A stretch of DNA of 64,000 bases from Pyrus communis (taxonomy: Eukaryota > Streptophyta > Magnoliopsida > Rosales > Rosaceae): contig NC_084815.1 in assembly GCF_963583255.1 (NCBI RefSeq), positions 11,827,724 through 11,891,723 of the forward strand, read 5' to 3'. Below are positions 20,646 to 31,470 of the stretch, one piece after another. Numbering within the stretch: position 1 is the stretch's first letter; each line of letters opens with the position of its first letter. The translations under genes were made by a program, and so were the position numbers. The notes under the pieces are model-generated. The model searched no databases, had not been told where the DNA came from, and was given only the letters and a program-made list of their open reading frames with translations.

Positions 20646-22820
20646 TGATGTGAAAATTATGTTAACACACAAATTAAACCCTATTTGTGACAATTGTAGT
20701 ATATATGCAAGTAGGGATCGTTCTAACCGGGGATTAACTAGGGATGCTAATCAACTCTAAACTGACTTAAAAACACAAAATTAAACTTTAAAACACTTAC
20801 CTAGACCTATATGACTCAAAACAACTTAAAAAGACTCAAAATAGCCCAAAACACTCAAATAGACTCAAACTAGACTCTAAAGGGTGATTTGGACGAAACT
20901 TAACTAACTTAGACTCAAAACACTAATCTGGACAAATTCAAACACTTTTCTAACTAATCTAACACACTCAATAAAGTGGGGAATTGATTTGGACGAAATT
21001 AATTAAAATGGACAGATTGCAATTTAAACAGATTAGGCACTAAACTAGGTGAATTGAATGGGAAAAAGGCTAGTTAGGGGGTTCTTCTCCACACATGCGC
21101 ATATGTAACATAAATTGATTTCCAGATTTTATTCCTTTTAAATCATGAATGACAATGCCCCAAATTAATTGTGAAAAGCACAAATTAACTCTCAGATTTT
21201 CCTAGTTTCATTGAATTGGATGGAATACGCATCGACAATCAAATTATTCTTATCAAATTCCCTATATGAACTGCATAATAGAGATAAAATCAAAGATCAT
21301 TAAGCTTTTTGAAAACCCTAAGCATTGACTAGGCATTCGTAACTATGAATTGCATGATACTCTTGCCTAGAATTTACTTAATACAATCATGACTAGTGAT
21401 TTCCACTACTTATGAATATAAGGTCATAACGATTAGGTGAAATTTCCTTGTATCCTAGCATCAAATTCATGTATGAAAACTAAGTATGCATCCTTAATTA
21501 ACACACAAGAACAAGTTCTCAATAAATCAATTAAGTAAATCACATCCACAATTCAAGAAACAAAATCTGGAGGAAATCAATTCATATAAAACATATGCCC
21601 AAGGTTTCGAATTCACCCCTAACTAAGAAAAACTTAGTTGCACATGTTCATAACAATTGAAAAGCAAATTAAAATAAACATGGAAACGAAACAAGGGAAG
21701 AAAGAACTCTGAAAATCTCCAATGGATGTAGATTGCTTGCGGCACAAGATGATCCTTCTCCTATGGAAGCCACGGTGCTCATTCTTCTCCCTAGGACTTG
21801 CGGCACAAAGTGTGGGTGATGGAATTGGGGGTTTTGGATGGTGTTTCCTTGTTTAGAGGGATGGAGGATGGTTGATTATGGTGGGGAAGGGTGCGGCAGA
21901 AGTGTATGGATGTGTAAGGAGGTGTATGGAGGCTTAGAATGTGGAATGGAGGTGCTACACAAGGGTTTCTGAATAGCATAAGGGGGTGGTACGAATTTTT
22001 GGCTGAATTTAAGTTTACATAGTCCTAGGGTTAAGTAGATTAGGGTTAGGCTTAACAGATTTAGTGGACTAGGGCCCTTGGGTTCGGCTATGGTTAATCA
22101 AATCCACTTAGGAGGAGGTTTTGGCCCACATAGCTTTATAAAAGGATTTGTATACCCAAATCCACAAGGATTAGGCCTTGGAAATCAGAATCCCAAAGGC
22201 ATTGGGCCTAGGAAGGTGCGGCAGATTTAGGGGAGAGGGTTACTTGGCTTGCAAGGCAAGGGAAAGCCTTCTAGAAAGGTTTGGGGCGCCACTTTTCTAG
22301 GGTTTCTAGAAAGAATAGGTTTTGTGGCAAATTTAGGCCTTCTAGAATAGGATGCTTCTAGAAATAGGTTCTCGAATCATCCATTTAGGTCCCCTTGCAA
22401 TTAGGATTAAGACATGATAAGGTTTGGATAGGATAAGATGAGATAAGGTTTGGATAATGTTTTGGATAATGTTGGATAAGGTTAGATAAGGTTAGATAAG
22501 GTTTTGGATAACATTTTGGATAATGTTTCCTCTTTTGAGCTCCCTCCTTATCCACTTTGTCCTTAGCTTAGTTCCTTCCTCTTCTATCACATTTCCAACT
22601 TCTTCAAGTCCAAATTCATCCATCCATGTTAGCCCATATGTAAGCTATCCACATAGTGTCCAAAATAGCTCCAAAATGCACCAAAATGCCCTTTCTTGAT
22701 ACTTTACCCCATAGGACCTACAAACACACGAAATTAAGTTGTAATACAACATTAACTAAGATCTAATAGCACAAATGCACAAGAATAAGCTAGTTAAGTC
22801 GCCTAAATATGCTCCTATCA
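20646..22820 (-). repeat. E5 3' LTR (2175 bp), mosaic
   Basis: TGATGTGAAAATTATG...GCTCCTATCA (plus strand). The R/U5 side (20646 to about 21810) is nearly identical to E1's LTR. The U3 side (about 21810-22820) instead resembles the LTR at 38159-39770. Left flank AACAT in E4. Confidence 0.9.
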
Positions 22821-24798
22821 AATTCCCCCACACTTATCTTTTGCTAGTCCTCGAGCAAAACAAATAAACAAAAGAAACAAAACATAACTCTAAACCTTCC
22901 AACGTTTGCCTCAGGGATTTCCAATGCAACATGACATATTCAAGATCATCACTCCCATAGATTTTAGTTATCCCTACCCCCGAGCACATACTTAATCATA
23001 GTTACCACTCACTAGCGCGCATTTCATCAATTAAAACCTGATTTTGTATGTAGTAACATGCCTTAGAGAATCCCTCAATTCCTCACAAGATATACTCTCT
23101 ATTTTCACACAGATTTTCTGACTACACTCCCTACACTAGGTATATGTGAGAAGATTGATGTAAACATGTAGACGAACACTCACATATGTTATAACAAGGA
23201 AAGCAATTTCTGGAATTATTAACATGTATTTGTATATGATCTCATGAACGGAATGCCACTACTTAGGCGCGAGAACCACGGATACCATATGCTCAAACCA
23301 ATTTTAAACTCCACATATTGAAACACATAACAATCAAGATAGAAGTCAAAAGGGTAGTAACGGGGCTAAGGTATTGGCTAACAAGGAAAGGTAGAGGAAA
23401 CAAACGTTCTTAAAGCAATAGTGAGCAAAGTAATGAATTAGGCACTTAGAATTCCCTTTAGAACGCAAAAATCAACTTTGAACACCCAAGGGGAAGTCAC
23501 ACAAAACTTAGGGCCATATTCAACTTTTTGGACCCTTTCTTCAACAACCAACACTTGTGAGTTCATTCTCACTTATTTTCACTCCTTTTCTTTCTTTTCT
23601 TCTTTTTCACAATTTTTTTTTCTTTTTCTTTTCGTTTTTTTTTCTTTCTCTTTCTCTTTCTCGTGCCTCTTTTAAGACTTTGGCACACACACACTCACAA
23701 AATCCCTTCCCCCACACTCGTTTTCTGCACAAATGTCACTCAAAAGGAATTCCTTCTAAGTTATGCTCCACTATACTTCAAGAACAAGGGTATGGAAGGT
23801 CCTATTCTAGGCTAGGTAAGGATGATGTGGTTAACAAGAAAATAGGCTAAATAAGGCTCAAAGGGGTTTAATCCTACAATACAAATGACAAGGGTGGATT
23901 CGGCTATTTGGCTATGGTGGTGACTACTAAACAACTTCATCTTGTTATTTGTTATGCTAATCAATTTCATGCTTTGAATGAAACGGGTATGAGTTCTAGT
24001 ATTTGGAACTATGTGATGAAACGCATTCTAAGTAGCAACCAAGCGAAGAATAATGAGATCATACAACGACTTTAGAAAACAAGAAATCAAGATTAATAAC
24101 TCTCCAAAGAACGTTTAGGCTCAAGTCTCTCAGGGTTGTAGCGTTAGTTTGAGTTTCTTCCTTCAAGCATGTTACAAAAACTGATTTTTTTCTTTTGTGA
24201 TTACATGTGAATTCGTAAATGTCAACTACAACTAAGCATAAACCAAAGAGCATATCAAACTTCCATCCATGTTTGTAACTTTCTTTAATAGTCATGCAAT
24301 TAAAAACCAAATCCTCAGCATTGTGTTGGAAGGTACCCTAAGACACAAACAAACATAAAAACAAAAACGACTCTAAAACAACTCTTTTTGGGTTTTTCAA
24401 ACACTTTTTCGATTTTTTTTTCAAATTTTTCGGATTTTCTGATTAAGACACATAAAAATACTTCAAAACACACTAAAAACACTTAAAAACAGTAAAAAAC
24501 AACTTTAGAAGTATAGGTGATAAAATCCAACGAATTTTTATGTAAAAACAACTTGTTTACCCCCCCACACTTAATCCAAACATTGTCCTCAATGTTTTAA
24601 GCATAGACTCACAAGCAAATAAACAAATAACGCAACTAACACATGACAAGCATGGCAAGGTAAAAGCAATAAAGAGTAGGGTTTAGGAACGCAAATCTGG
24701 TTGTGGAGCTAGAGTTCCATCATCTCCTCGTTCGAACACATGGGTTGCCTCCCAAGAAGCGCTTGCTTTAACGTCTTCCAGCCGAACGATACCTCCTT
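22821..24798 (-). other. E5 PPT and 3' noncoding region
   Basis: PPT at 22835-22821, second PPT-like tract near 23708-23718, T-rich tract 23570-23670, first PPT-like tract about 24559-24571 with upstream hairpin, GGGAGGCAACCC block about 24741-24775. No long frame. The 24059-24310 frame matches 4616-4867 and is probably not coding. The frame conserved at 3697 is shifted here by one extra T. Confidence 0.8.
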
Positions 24799-27279
24799 TT
24801 AATCTTCACTAGGGCTCACGGCATGGAGGGGTATGTCCTCCACGGTATGCTCCTTGAAATTGTCGTAGTAGGGCTTCAAACGGTGTCCATTCACTTTAAA
24901 TTCATGTCCCGTCTTCAAGCTTTGAATTTGGACTGCACCATGAGGAAAGACCTTAGTAATAACAAAAGGACCTATCCATTTAGAACGTAACTTACCTGGG
25001 AACAAGCGAAGGCGAGAATTGAAAAGTAACACTTTCTGCCCTATTGAGAATGTCTTGCTCCGAATCATCCTGTCATGGTAAGCCTTTGTTTTCTCTTTGT
25101 AAATGCGCGCGTTCTCATACGCCTCATTCCTTATCTCCGCCAGCTCATTCAATTGAAGCTTCCTATGAACTCCAGCGGCATCAATGTCCATATTGAATGT
25201 CTTTACGGCCCAATGTGCTTTATGCTCCAATTCAACGGGAAGATCGCATGGTTTCCCATAAATGAGCCGAAATGGAGACATTCCAATTGGTGTTTTGTAG
25301 GCGGTACGATATGCCCACAACGCGTCATTCAAACGCAAGCTCCAATCCTTCCGAGTTGGCCCAACAGTCTTTTCTAAAATCTGCTTGATTTCTCGATTAG
25401 AAACCTCGGCTTGCCCACTTGTTTGAGGATGATAAGGTGTTGACACCTTATGTGTGACATTGTACTTCTTGAGCAACGCCTCTGTGGTTCGATTACAAAA
25501 GTGAGAGCCTCCATCACTTATAAGAACCCTTGGCATTCCAAATCTTGCAAATATGTTAGTTTTCACAAATTCTGCAACCACTTTGGAATCATTAGTACGG
25601 GTGGCTTTAGCTTCCACCCATTTCGAAGCATAATCAACCGCAAGTAAAATATAAACACAACCATAAGATGAAGGAAAAGGACCCATAAAATCAATGCCCC
25701 AAACATCAAAGATTTCGACAGAAAAGATGGGATGTTGCGGCATTTGGTCTTTGGCACCTACATTGCCCGTCCTTTGACAACGATCACAAGTCACACAAAA
25801 AGTTCTAGCATCCTTAAATATAGTAGGCCAATAAAATCCACATTCTAAAACTTTATGTGCTGTTCTTTGAGTGCCAAAATGACCCCCACATGCATAAGTG
25901 TGACAGAAAGTTAAAATTGAATTAAACTCCGTTTCATGAACACACCTACGTAAAATCTGATCAGGGCAATATTTCCACAAATATGGGTCATCCCACACAT
26001 AAAAACGTGCATCCTTTTTAAGTTTATCACTTTGTTGCTTGTTTAGGGTGCTTGGAACTTGTTTAGACACTAAATAGTTCACTAAATCGGCATACCATGG
26101 TGCACTTACCCCGATGGACAGCAACTGCTCATCTGGGAATGTCTCTGGGATAGGCACGGCATCCTCCTCATGCACCATACGGCTTAAGTGGTCAGCCACC
26201 ACGTTTTCACTTCCTTTCTTGTCCCAGATTTCGATGTCGAACTCTTGAAGTAGGAGCATCCAACGAATAAGTCTTGGTTTGGCCTCCTTCTTCGTAAGTA
26301 AGTACTTCAATGCTGCATGATCAGAATAGATTATAACTTTAGTACCAAGTAAATAAGAACGAAACTTATCTAAAGCAAAAACAACAGCAAGAAGTTCTTT
26401 TTCCGTTGTGGAGTAGTTCAATTGAGCATCATTTAGGGTCCGAGATGCATAGTATATGACATGCGGCTGCTTGTTCTTCCGTTGGCCTAAAACAGCTCCT
26501 AATGCATAATCTGAGGCATCACACATAAGCTCAAAAGGAAGGCTCCAATCTGGTGGAACTATGATAGGGGCTGAAGTAAGCATCTCCTTTAGGTGTTTGA
26601 AGGCCTTCTCACATTCCTCGTCGAACTTGAATGGCACCTCCTTTTGGAGAAGTCGGCATAGGGGTTAGGAAATCTTAGAAAAGTCTTTGATGAATCGCCT
26701 ATAAAATCTTGCATGTCCAAGAAAAGAACGAACCTCTCTAACCGAAGTAGGAGAGGGTAAGTAGCGTACAAGATCTATTTTTGATTTATCCACTTCAATA
26801 CCCTTGGCCGAAACAATATGTCCTAGAACTATTCCTTGTTTTACCATAAAATGACATTTTTCCCAATTTAAAACCAGGTTAGTTTCAATACATCGTTTCA
26901 AGATTAATGTGAGATTATCTAAACAATCATCAAACGAATCACCAAACACGCTAAAATCATCCATGAAAATTTCAATAATCTTTTCTACAAAATCTGAAAA
27001 GATACTTACTATGCATCTTTGAAAGGTGGCTGGTGCATTACATAAACCAAATGGCATTCGACGATAAGCAAAAGTACCAAATGGACAAGTAAAAGTAGTC
27101 TTTTCTTGATCATCTGGAGCTATAACAATTTGATTATATCCCGAATAACCATCAAGAAAACAATAAAAAGAATGACCGGCTAACCTTTCAAGCATTTGAT
27201 CAATGAATGGCAAAGGGAAGTGATGTTTCCTTGTGGTGGCGTTAAGCTTCCTATAGTCAATGCACACTCTCCAACCTGT
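24799..27279 (-). pseudogene. pol: E5 pol: RT (partial), RNase H, integrase; one nonsense codon
   Basis: 827 codons in one frame with a single TAA at 26665-26667. RT opens at TGWRVCIDYRKLN (its N-terminus is lost) and includes HFPLPFIDQML, FLDGYSGYNQI, MPFGLCNAPATFQ and the catalytic box FMDD. After the TAA ([11 protein letters not shown]) come the RT connection and RNase H ([38 protein letters not shown]). Integrase follows with an HHCC zinc finger ([10 protein letters not shown]...CVTCDRCQR), catalytic Asp in [11 protein letters not shown], Asp in ISDGGSHF, Glu in [12 protein letters not shown], and the C-terminal segment [18 protein letters not shown]...[15 protein letters not shown], stop after SPSED. 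All catalytic residues are present. The truncated start and the TAA make this copy inactive. Confidence 0.92.
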
Positions 27280-27280
27280 T

Positions 27281-27701
27281 TAGGTGATTTAATGTGAAAA
27301 GGAGTCCTCTTTGAAGTTGGAATTAAGGTAGGAAAAGATTAGGATAAGATAAGATAAGATAAGGTTGGATAAGGTTTGGATAAGACAAGGAAATTTGGAT
27401 AAGGTTCCTTATTTCTTGCTCTTTTCCTTATCTTCTTTGCATTTGGACTTCTTTCTCCAGATTTTTAGCCTTTCCTAGCATCTCTTGACTTCAATTTCGT
27501 CCATCCACATTGCTCCATAGTTAAGCTATCCAATCCATGCCCAAAGCTGCTCCAAATAGCCTCAAAATGCACTTTCTTGCTCCTTTTGCCATTAGGACCT
27601 AAAAACATACGAAAATAGCTTAAAAGACTAAAATAGATAGTAATTAAGTAACTAAATGCAAGGAAACAACATAACTAAGTAGCATAAATATGCTCTTATC
27701 A
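27281..27701 (-). repeat. LTR scrap, 5' end portion (421 bp)
   Basis: On the minus strand it starts TGATAAGAGCATATTTATGC at 27701 and runs 421 bp through the GGTCCTAATGGCAAAAGGAGC block before joining the E5 RT. It does not belong to E5, whose LTR start differs. Its terminus is flush with the truncated E6 5' LTR. Confidence 0.8.
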
Positions 27702-28526
27702 GGGTTGGGGGTTAACACTTAATTTGCATGCATAAATTTGACGCTAAAATATAAAGGGGTTTCACGTAATAGTTATTCACTTATATTCACGAGTAGTGGA
27801 GGTTGCTAGTGACAATCGCGTTAAGTAAATCCTTGGTATGAGTCTCATGCATTTCATAGTAATGAATGCCTTGTCAATGCTTATAGTTTTCACAAAACTT
27901 AATGACTTTTGATATGTATCTTTGTTATGCGTCTCATATAAAGAACTTGAAAAAGATAATTTGGTTTAAATGCGTATTCCATCTAACTCAATGAAATAAG
28001 GAAAACTTGAGGGTTAGTTATGCGATGCAACTAATTTGGGGCGTTGTCATTCATAGTCTAAAGGAATAATAACTGGACATTGGTTTGTATGCATATATCA
28101 TGTGTGGAGAAGGACCCTCTAACTAGCCTTTCACCCATTTATTTTACTTAAATTCGTTTTTCAAAAGTGTTTTCTATAAAGTTTTTGTTTTAAGTTTAAA
28201 ATTCGTCAAAAACAATCCCCATTTCACTTAGTCTTCATATTTGAGTGAAAACTTGTTTTCCTTGAGTCTTTTGAGTCAAGTGAAGTCCTATTTTGGTCCA
28301 AACCACTTATAGAGTCTAAAATTGAGTCTTTTTTATTATTGTTTGCTATTTTAAAGTGTCTAGAGTTAGTTTTGAGTCTATAGAGTCTAGTTTAGTGTTT
28401 TTGAGTCTTATTTATATAGATTAGCATCCCTAGTTAATCCCCGATCTAGAACGATCCTTACTTACATATCTACTACAATTGTCACAAATAGGGTTTAATT
28501 TGTGTGTCAAGTTAATTTTCACATCA
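27702..28526 (+). repeat. E6 5' LTR, last 825 bp only
   Basis: Begins at GGGTTGGGGGTTAACAC (equivalent to 34433 in the 3' LTR) and ends TTTTCACATCA. The first ~1030 bp, including U3 and the TATA box, are missing. Confidence 0.9.
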
Positions 28527-28531
28527 AATTT

Positions 28532-28549
28532 TGGCACCGTTGCCGGGGA
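28532..28549 (+). other. E6 primer-binding site (tRNA-Asp type, one mismatch)
   Basis: TGGCACCGTTGCCGGGGA, 5 bases after the LTR. The PBS-overlapping hairpin GGGATTAGCAA/TTGCTAATCCC follows at 28546-28569. Confidence 0.9.
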
Positions 28550-28711
28550 TTAGCAAAATTGCTAATCCCTTTTGTTTGTGTCGTATCAAAGTGAGTCTTA
28601 AGGTCAAGTGTGTCGTGTGTTTTCTTTTCTTTTGTGTCTTTTTGTGGTGTTTGCCATGCCCTTTAAAGTGGTTACTGATTTACTTTTGTTATTTGTCTCA
28701 GGTACTAGTTT

Positions 28712-31470
28712 ATGACTCGTCGTTCTCAACCCATTCGTGCAAACATATTGGAATTTGACGACGATTTTGAACGAACTTTGAGAAGAAAGAGGAAGCAACC
28801 AGAACCTAATCCACCTAGTTCGAGTTCAGATTCCGAATCTGAATTTGAAGAAGAAGAAAGCATGGTGGTGGACAATCGAACGATCAAAGAACTTTCGGCC
28901 TCGGGGTTGGACAATGCCGTGCCTATTTGCATTCAATATCTTAGGGCAGCCCCGGACAAAACCGATGAGTTTGAATTAAAGTCAAGCTTGCTGCATCATA
29001 TTCCCAAATACCATGGGCTGTCCATGGAAGATCCAAACAAGCATTTGAAGGAGTTTGAAGTTGTATGCTCATGCATGACACCCATTAACGTGGATGGGAA
29101 TATTTTGAAGATGAAAGCCTTTCCATTCTCTCTTTTGGAAAAGGCTAAAGATTGGCTATACGAATTGGCGCCCGAAACCGTTACTTCTTGGGAAAGTATG
29201 AAACAAGCATTCTTGGAAAAATTCTTTCCAACTTCAAGAGTAATTCTTTTGAGAAAGAAAATTAGTGGCATTCAACAAAACCAAAGGGAGTCTTTTCCAG
29301 CATATTATAAGCGTTTCAAAGCCCTTGTTGCATCTTTCCCACAACACCAAATGAAGGAAGAGCTTCTAATTCAATACTTTTACGAAGGACTCCTTCTAAT
29401 TGAGAGACAAATGCTAGATGCTTCAGCGGGAGGTGCTTTGGTTGACAAAACACCGGTGGCTGCCAAGGTCCTAATTGCAAATCGAGCCTTGAATGCACAA
29501 CAATACGAGGGAGTTGGACAAAGAGACCCCCCACGACAACAACAAATGAATGAGGTAAGTGCAATTTCTGAAATTCAATCTCAATTAGCTAATCTCACTG
29601 TGCTTGTGTCTCAGGTTGTTGAAGGATCCAAAATGCAAGGTGCGGCCATATGTGGAGTGTGCTCTATGCAAGGACATCTTAATGATCAATGTCCTCAATT
29701 GATAGAGAATGGAGGATGGGAGAGTGCCCATGCCATGGGGTACCAAAGTCAAAATCAACCAAGGAATGATCCATACTCAAATACATACAATCCGGGATGG
29801 AGAGATCATCCAAATTTCAAGTTGAGGGAGCCTCAACAACCTCAACAACAAGGAGCAATTCGACAGCCACCCCCTGGGATATATCAAAGGCCATTTGCAC
29901 AATCTCAACCTCAATCACAAACTGCCCAACAAAACTCAGGTTCGCTAATTGATAATAATGATCAAACTTTTCAATTACTAACTTCTATATCACAGGGATT
30001 ACAAAATCAAAATAATAGAATAGCGAACCAAGAAAAAGAGATGAGTGACATAAAGAAGCAAATAGGGCAGATTTCAGAGTTCCTTGGGCAGTTTAGAGAA
30101 CAAGGCAAACTTCCCAATTCAACCATTGTGAATCCAAAAGGAAGCTTTGAAACTGCCAAGGCCATTACGTTGAGAAGTGGTAAGGAGCTTGGAAATCATC
30201 CAAAACCATCCAAACAAAGCCTTAATGAGGAGGAAAAGTTGTTGCAAGAAGAAGAACATGGAGCAAAGGCCATGGCAAGGGAAGCCAAAACCTTGCCGCA
30301 ACCCTCTAGTGCACCAAAACCATCCCAAACCACCAAGGTGAGTCCAAATTCGAATTTGTCTAGTTCTATTCCACTAAATGTGCCCTTTCCTAGCAGGTTT
30401 ATGCAATCTAAGACAGAGGAGGATGAAAAAGACATCCTGGAAACGTTTAGGAAGGTGCATGTCAATATCCCGCTCCTTGATGCAATAAAGCAAATTCCAA
30501 AGTACGCTAAGTTTTTTAGGAAGATTTGTACAACAAGGAAACGGATTCGGGAGAAAGAGATGGTACATGTAAGTGAGAATGTCTTTGCAATGTTGCGAAG
30601 AAAACTGCCACCTAAATGCAAAGATCCAGGTAGTTTCACTATCCCTTGTGTAATTGGTAATACAAGGTTCGAACATGCTATGCTAGATTTAGGTGCATCA
30701 ATTAATGTCATGCCATACTCTGTTTATGCATCTATGAATCTAGGAAAGCTTGAAAATGATGGTGTTATTATTCAATTAGCCGATCGATCTAATGCATACC
30801 CGAGAGGAGTTTTGGAAGATGTTTTGGTGCAGGTAGACTACTTGATTTTTCCTGTAGATTTCTATGTGCTTGACATAGAGGATTCAACCCACTCTCCACC
30901 ATCGCCACTCTTACTTGGACGACCTTTCATGAAAATAGCCCACACCAAGATTGAAGTGGCCAAGGGAGCCTTAACTATGGAGTTTGGTGGTGATATGATT
31001 AATTTTAAAGTTTCTGAATCCATTGAGAATCCTAATGATGTTCGTTCTTGTTTTGCCATTGGTATAATTAAAAATATCGGGCAGGAACGTTCAACACCAA
31101 TCAAGAAGGATGCATCTAGAACCACCATCGAGGAAGGAATTGGAGGGAGCACAAGGAGCACGCCCCGACCCTACAAACACCCAATTTGGCTGTGCCTAAG
31201 GAGAAAATTGGCGAGATGGTGGTTGCCCTAGAGGCATTGCCACAACATCCTAGTAAGTCTCCAATCCCAATTCCAATTCCCATTTCAACTAATAGGTTGT
31301 TACCTTCTTTGGTGCAGGTTCCAAATCGATTTCAAGGTGGTGGGAGCGTCTACATGGACTATAGGAACCAAAACACCACAATCAGGGAGGATCACTATCC
31401 CCTCCCATTCATTGAGCTCATAGTCGAGGATGGTGCAAGCTTCCATGTCGTGGGCCCAAATGAAGCTTAA
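28712..31470 (+). pseudogene. gag-pro: E6 gag-protease polyprotein, one frameshift, RT/integrase collapsed
   Basis: ATG at 28712 (MTRRSQPIRANILEF). 839 codons are open to 31231. Order: acidic N-terminal region, Gag capsid domain (DWLYELAPETVTSWESMKQ), CCHC knuckle CGVCSMQGHLNDQC, Gln/Pro-rich spacer, coiled-coil-like NQEKEMSDIKKQIGQI, then the aspartic protease with LDLGAS and LLLGRPF. A 1-base deletion near 31143 (GGAGGGAGCAC against GGAGTGGAGCAC in E1) shifts the frame. The proper ending continues in another frame to 31470. That tail has the RT-like 20 codons (31357-31416, DYRNQNTTIREDHYPLPFIE) followed by a short end differing from E1 (stop after GPNEA). The site of the E1 TGA is a sense codon (AGA) here. 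Confidence 0.9.

Larger units (their letters stand above)
20646..27280 (-). mobile_element. E5: Athila-type element with RT, RNase H and integrase (5' part missing)
   Basis: On the minus strand: pol fragment 27279-24799, noncoding region 24798-22836, PPT 22835-22821, 3' LTR 22820-20646. Gag, protease, the first RT residues, PBS and 5' LTR are missing beyond 27280, where an LTR scrap begins. It is the only copy in the window retaining the enzymes. Its noncoding region and integrase tail are nearly identical to E1, which suggests it represents the helper type for E1. Confidence 0.88.

Noticed and set aside
24059..24310. Conserved 83-codon frame (also 4616-4867) as a gene
   Set aside because: E8 and E3 copies break the frame, and E1 and E5 are too similar overall for the frame to be informative.
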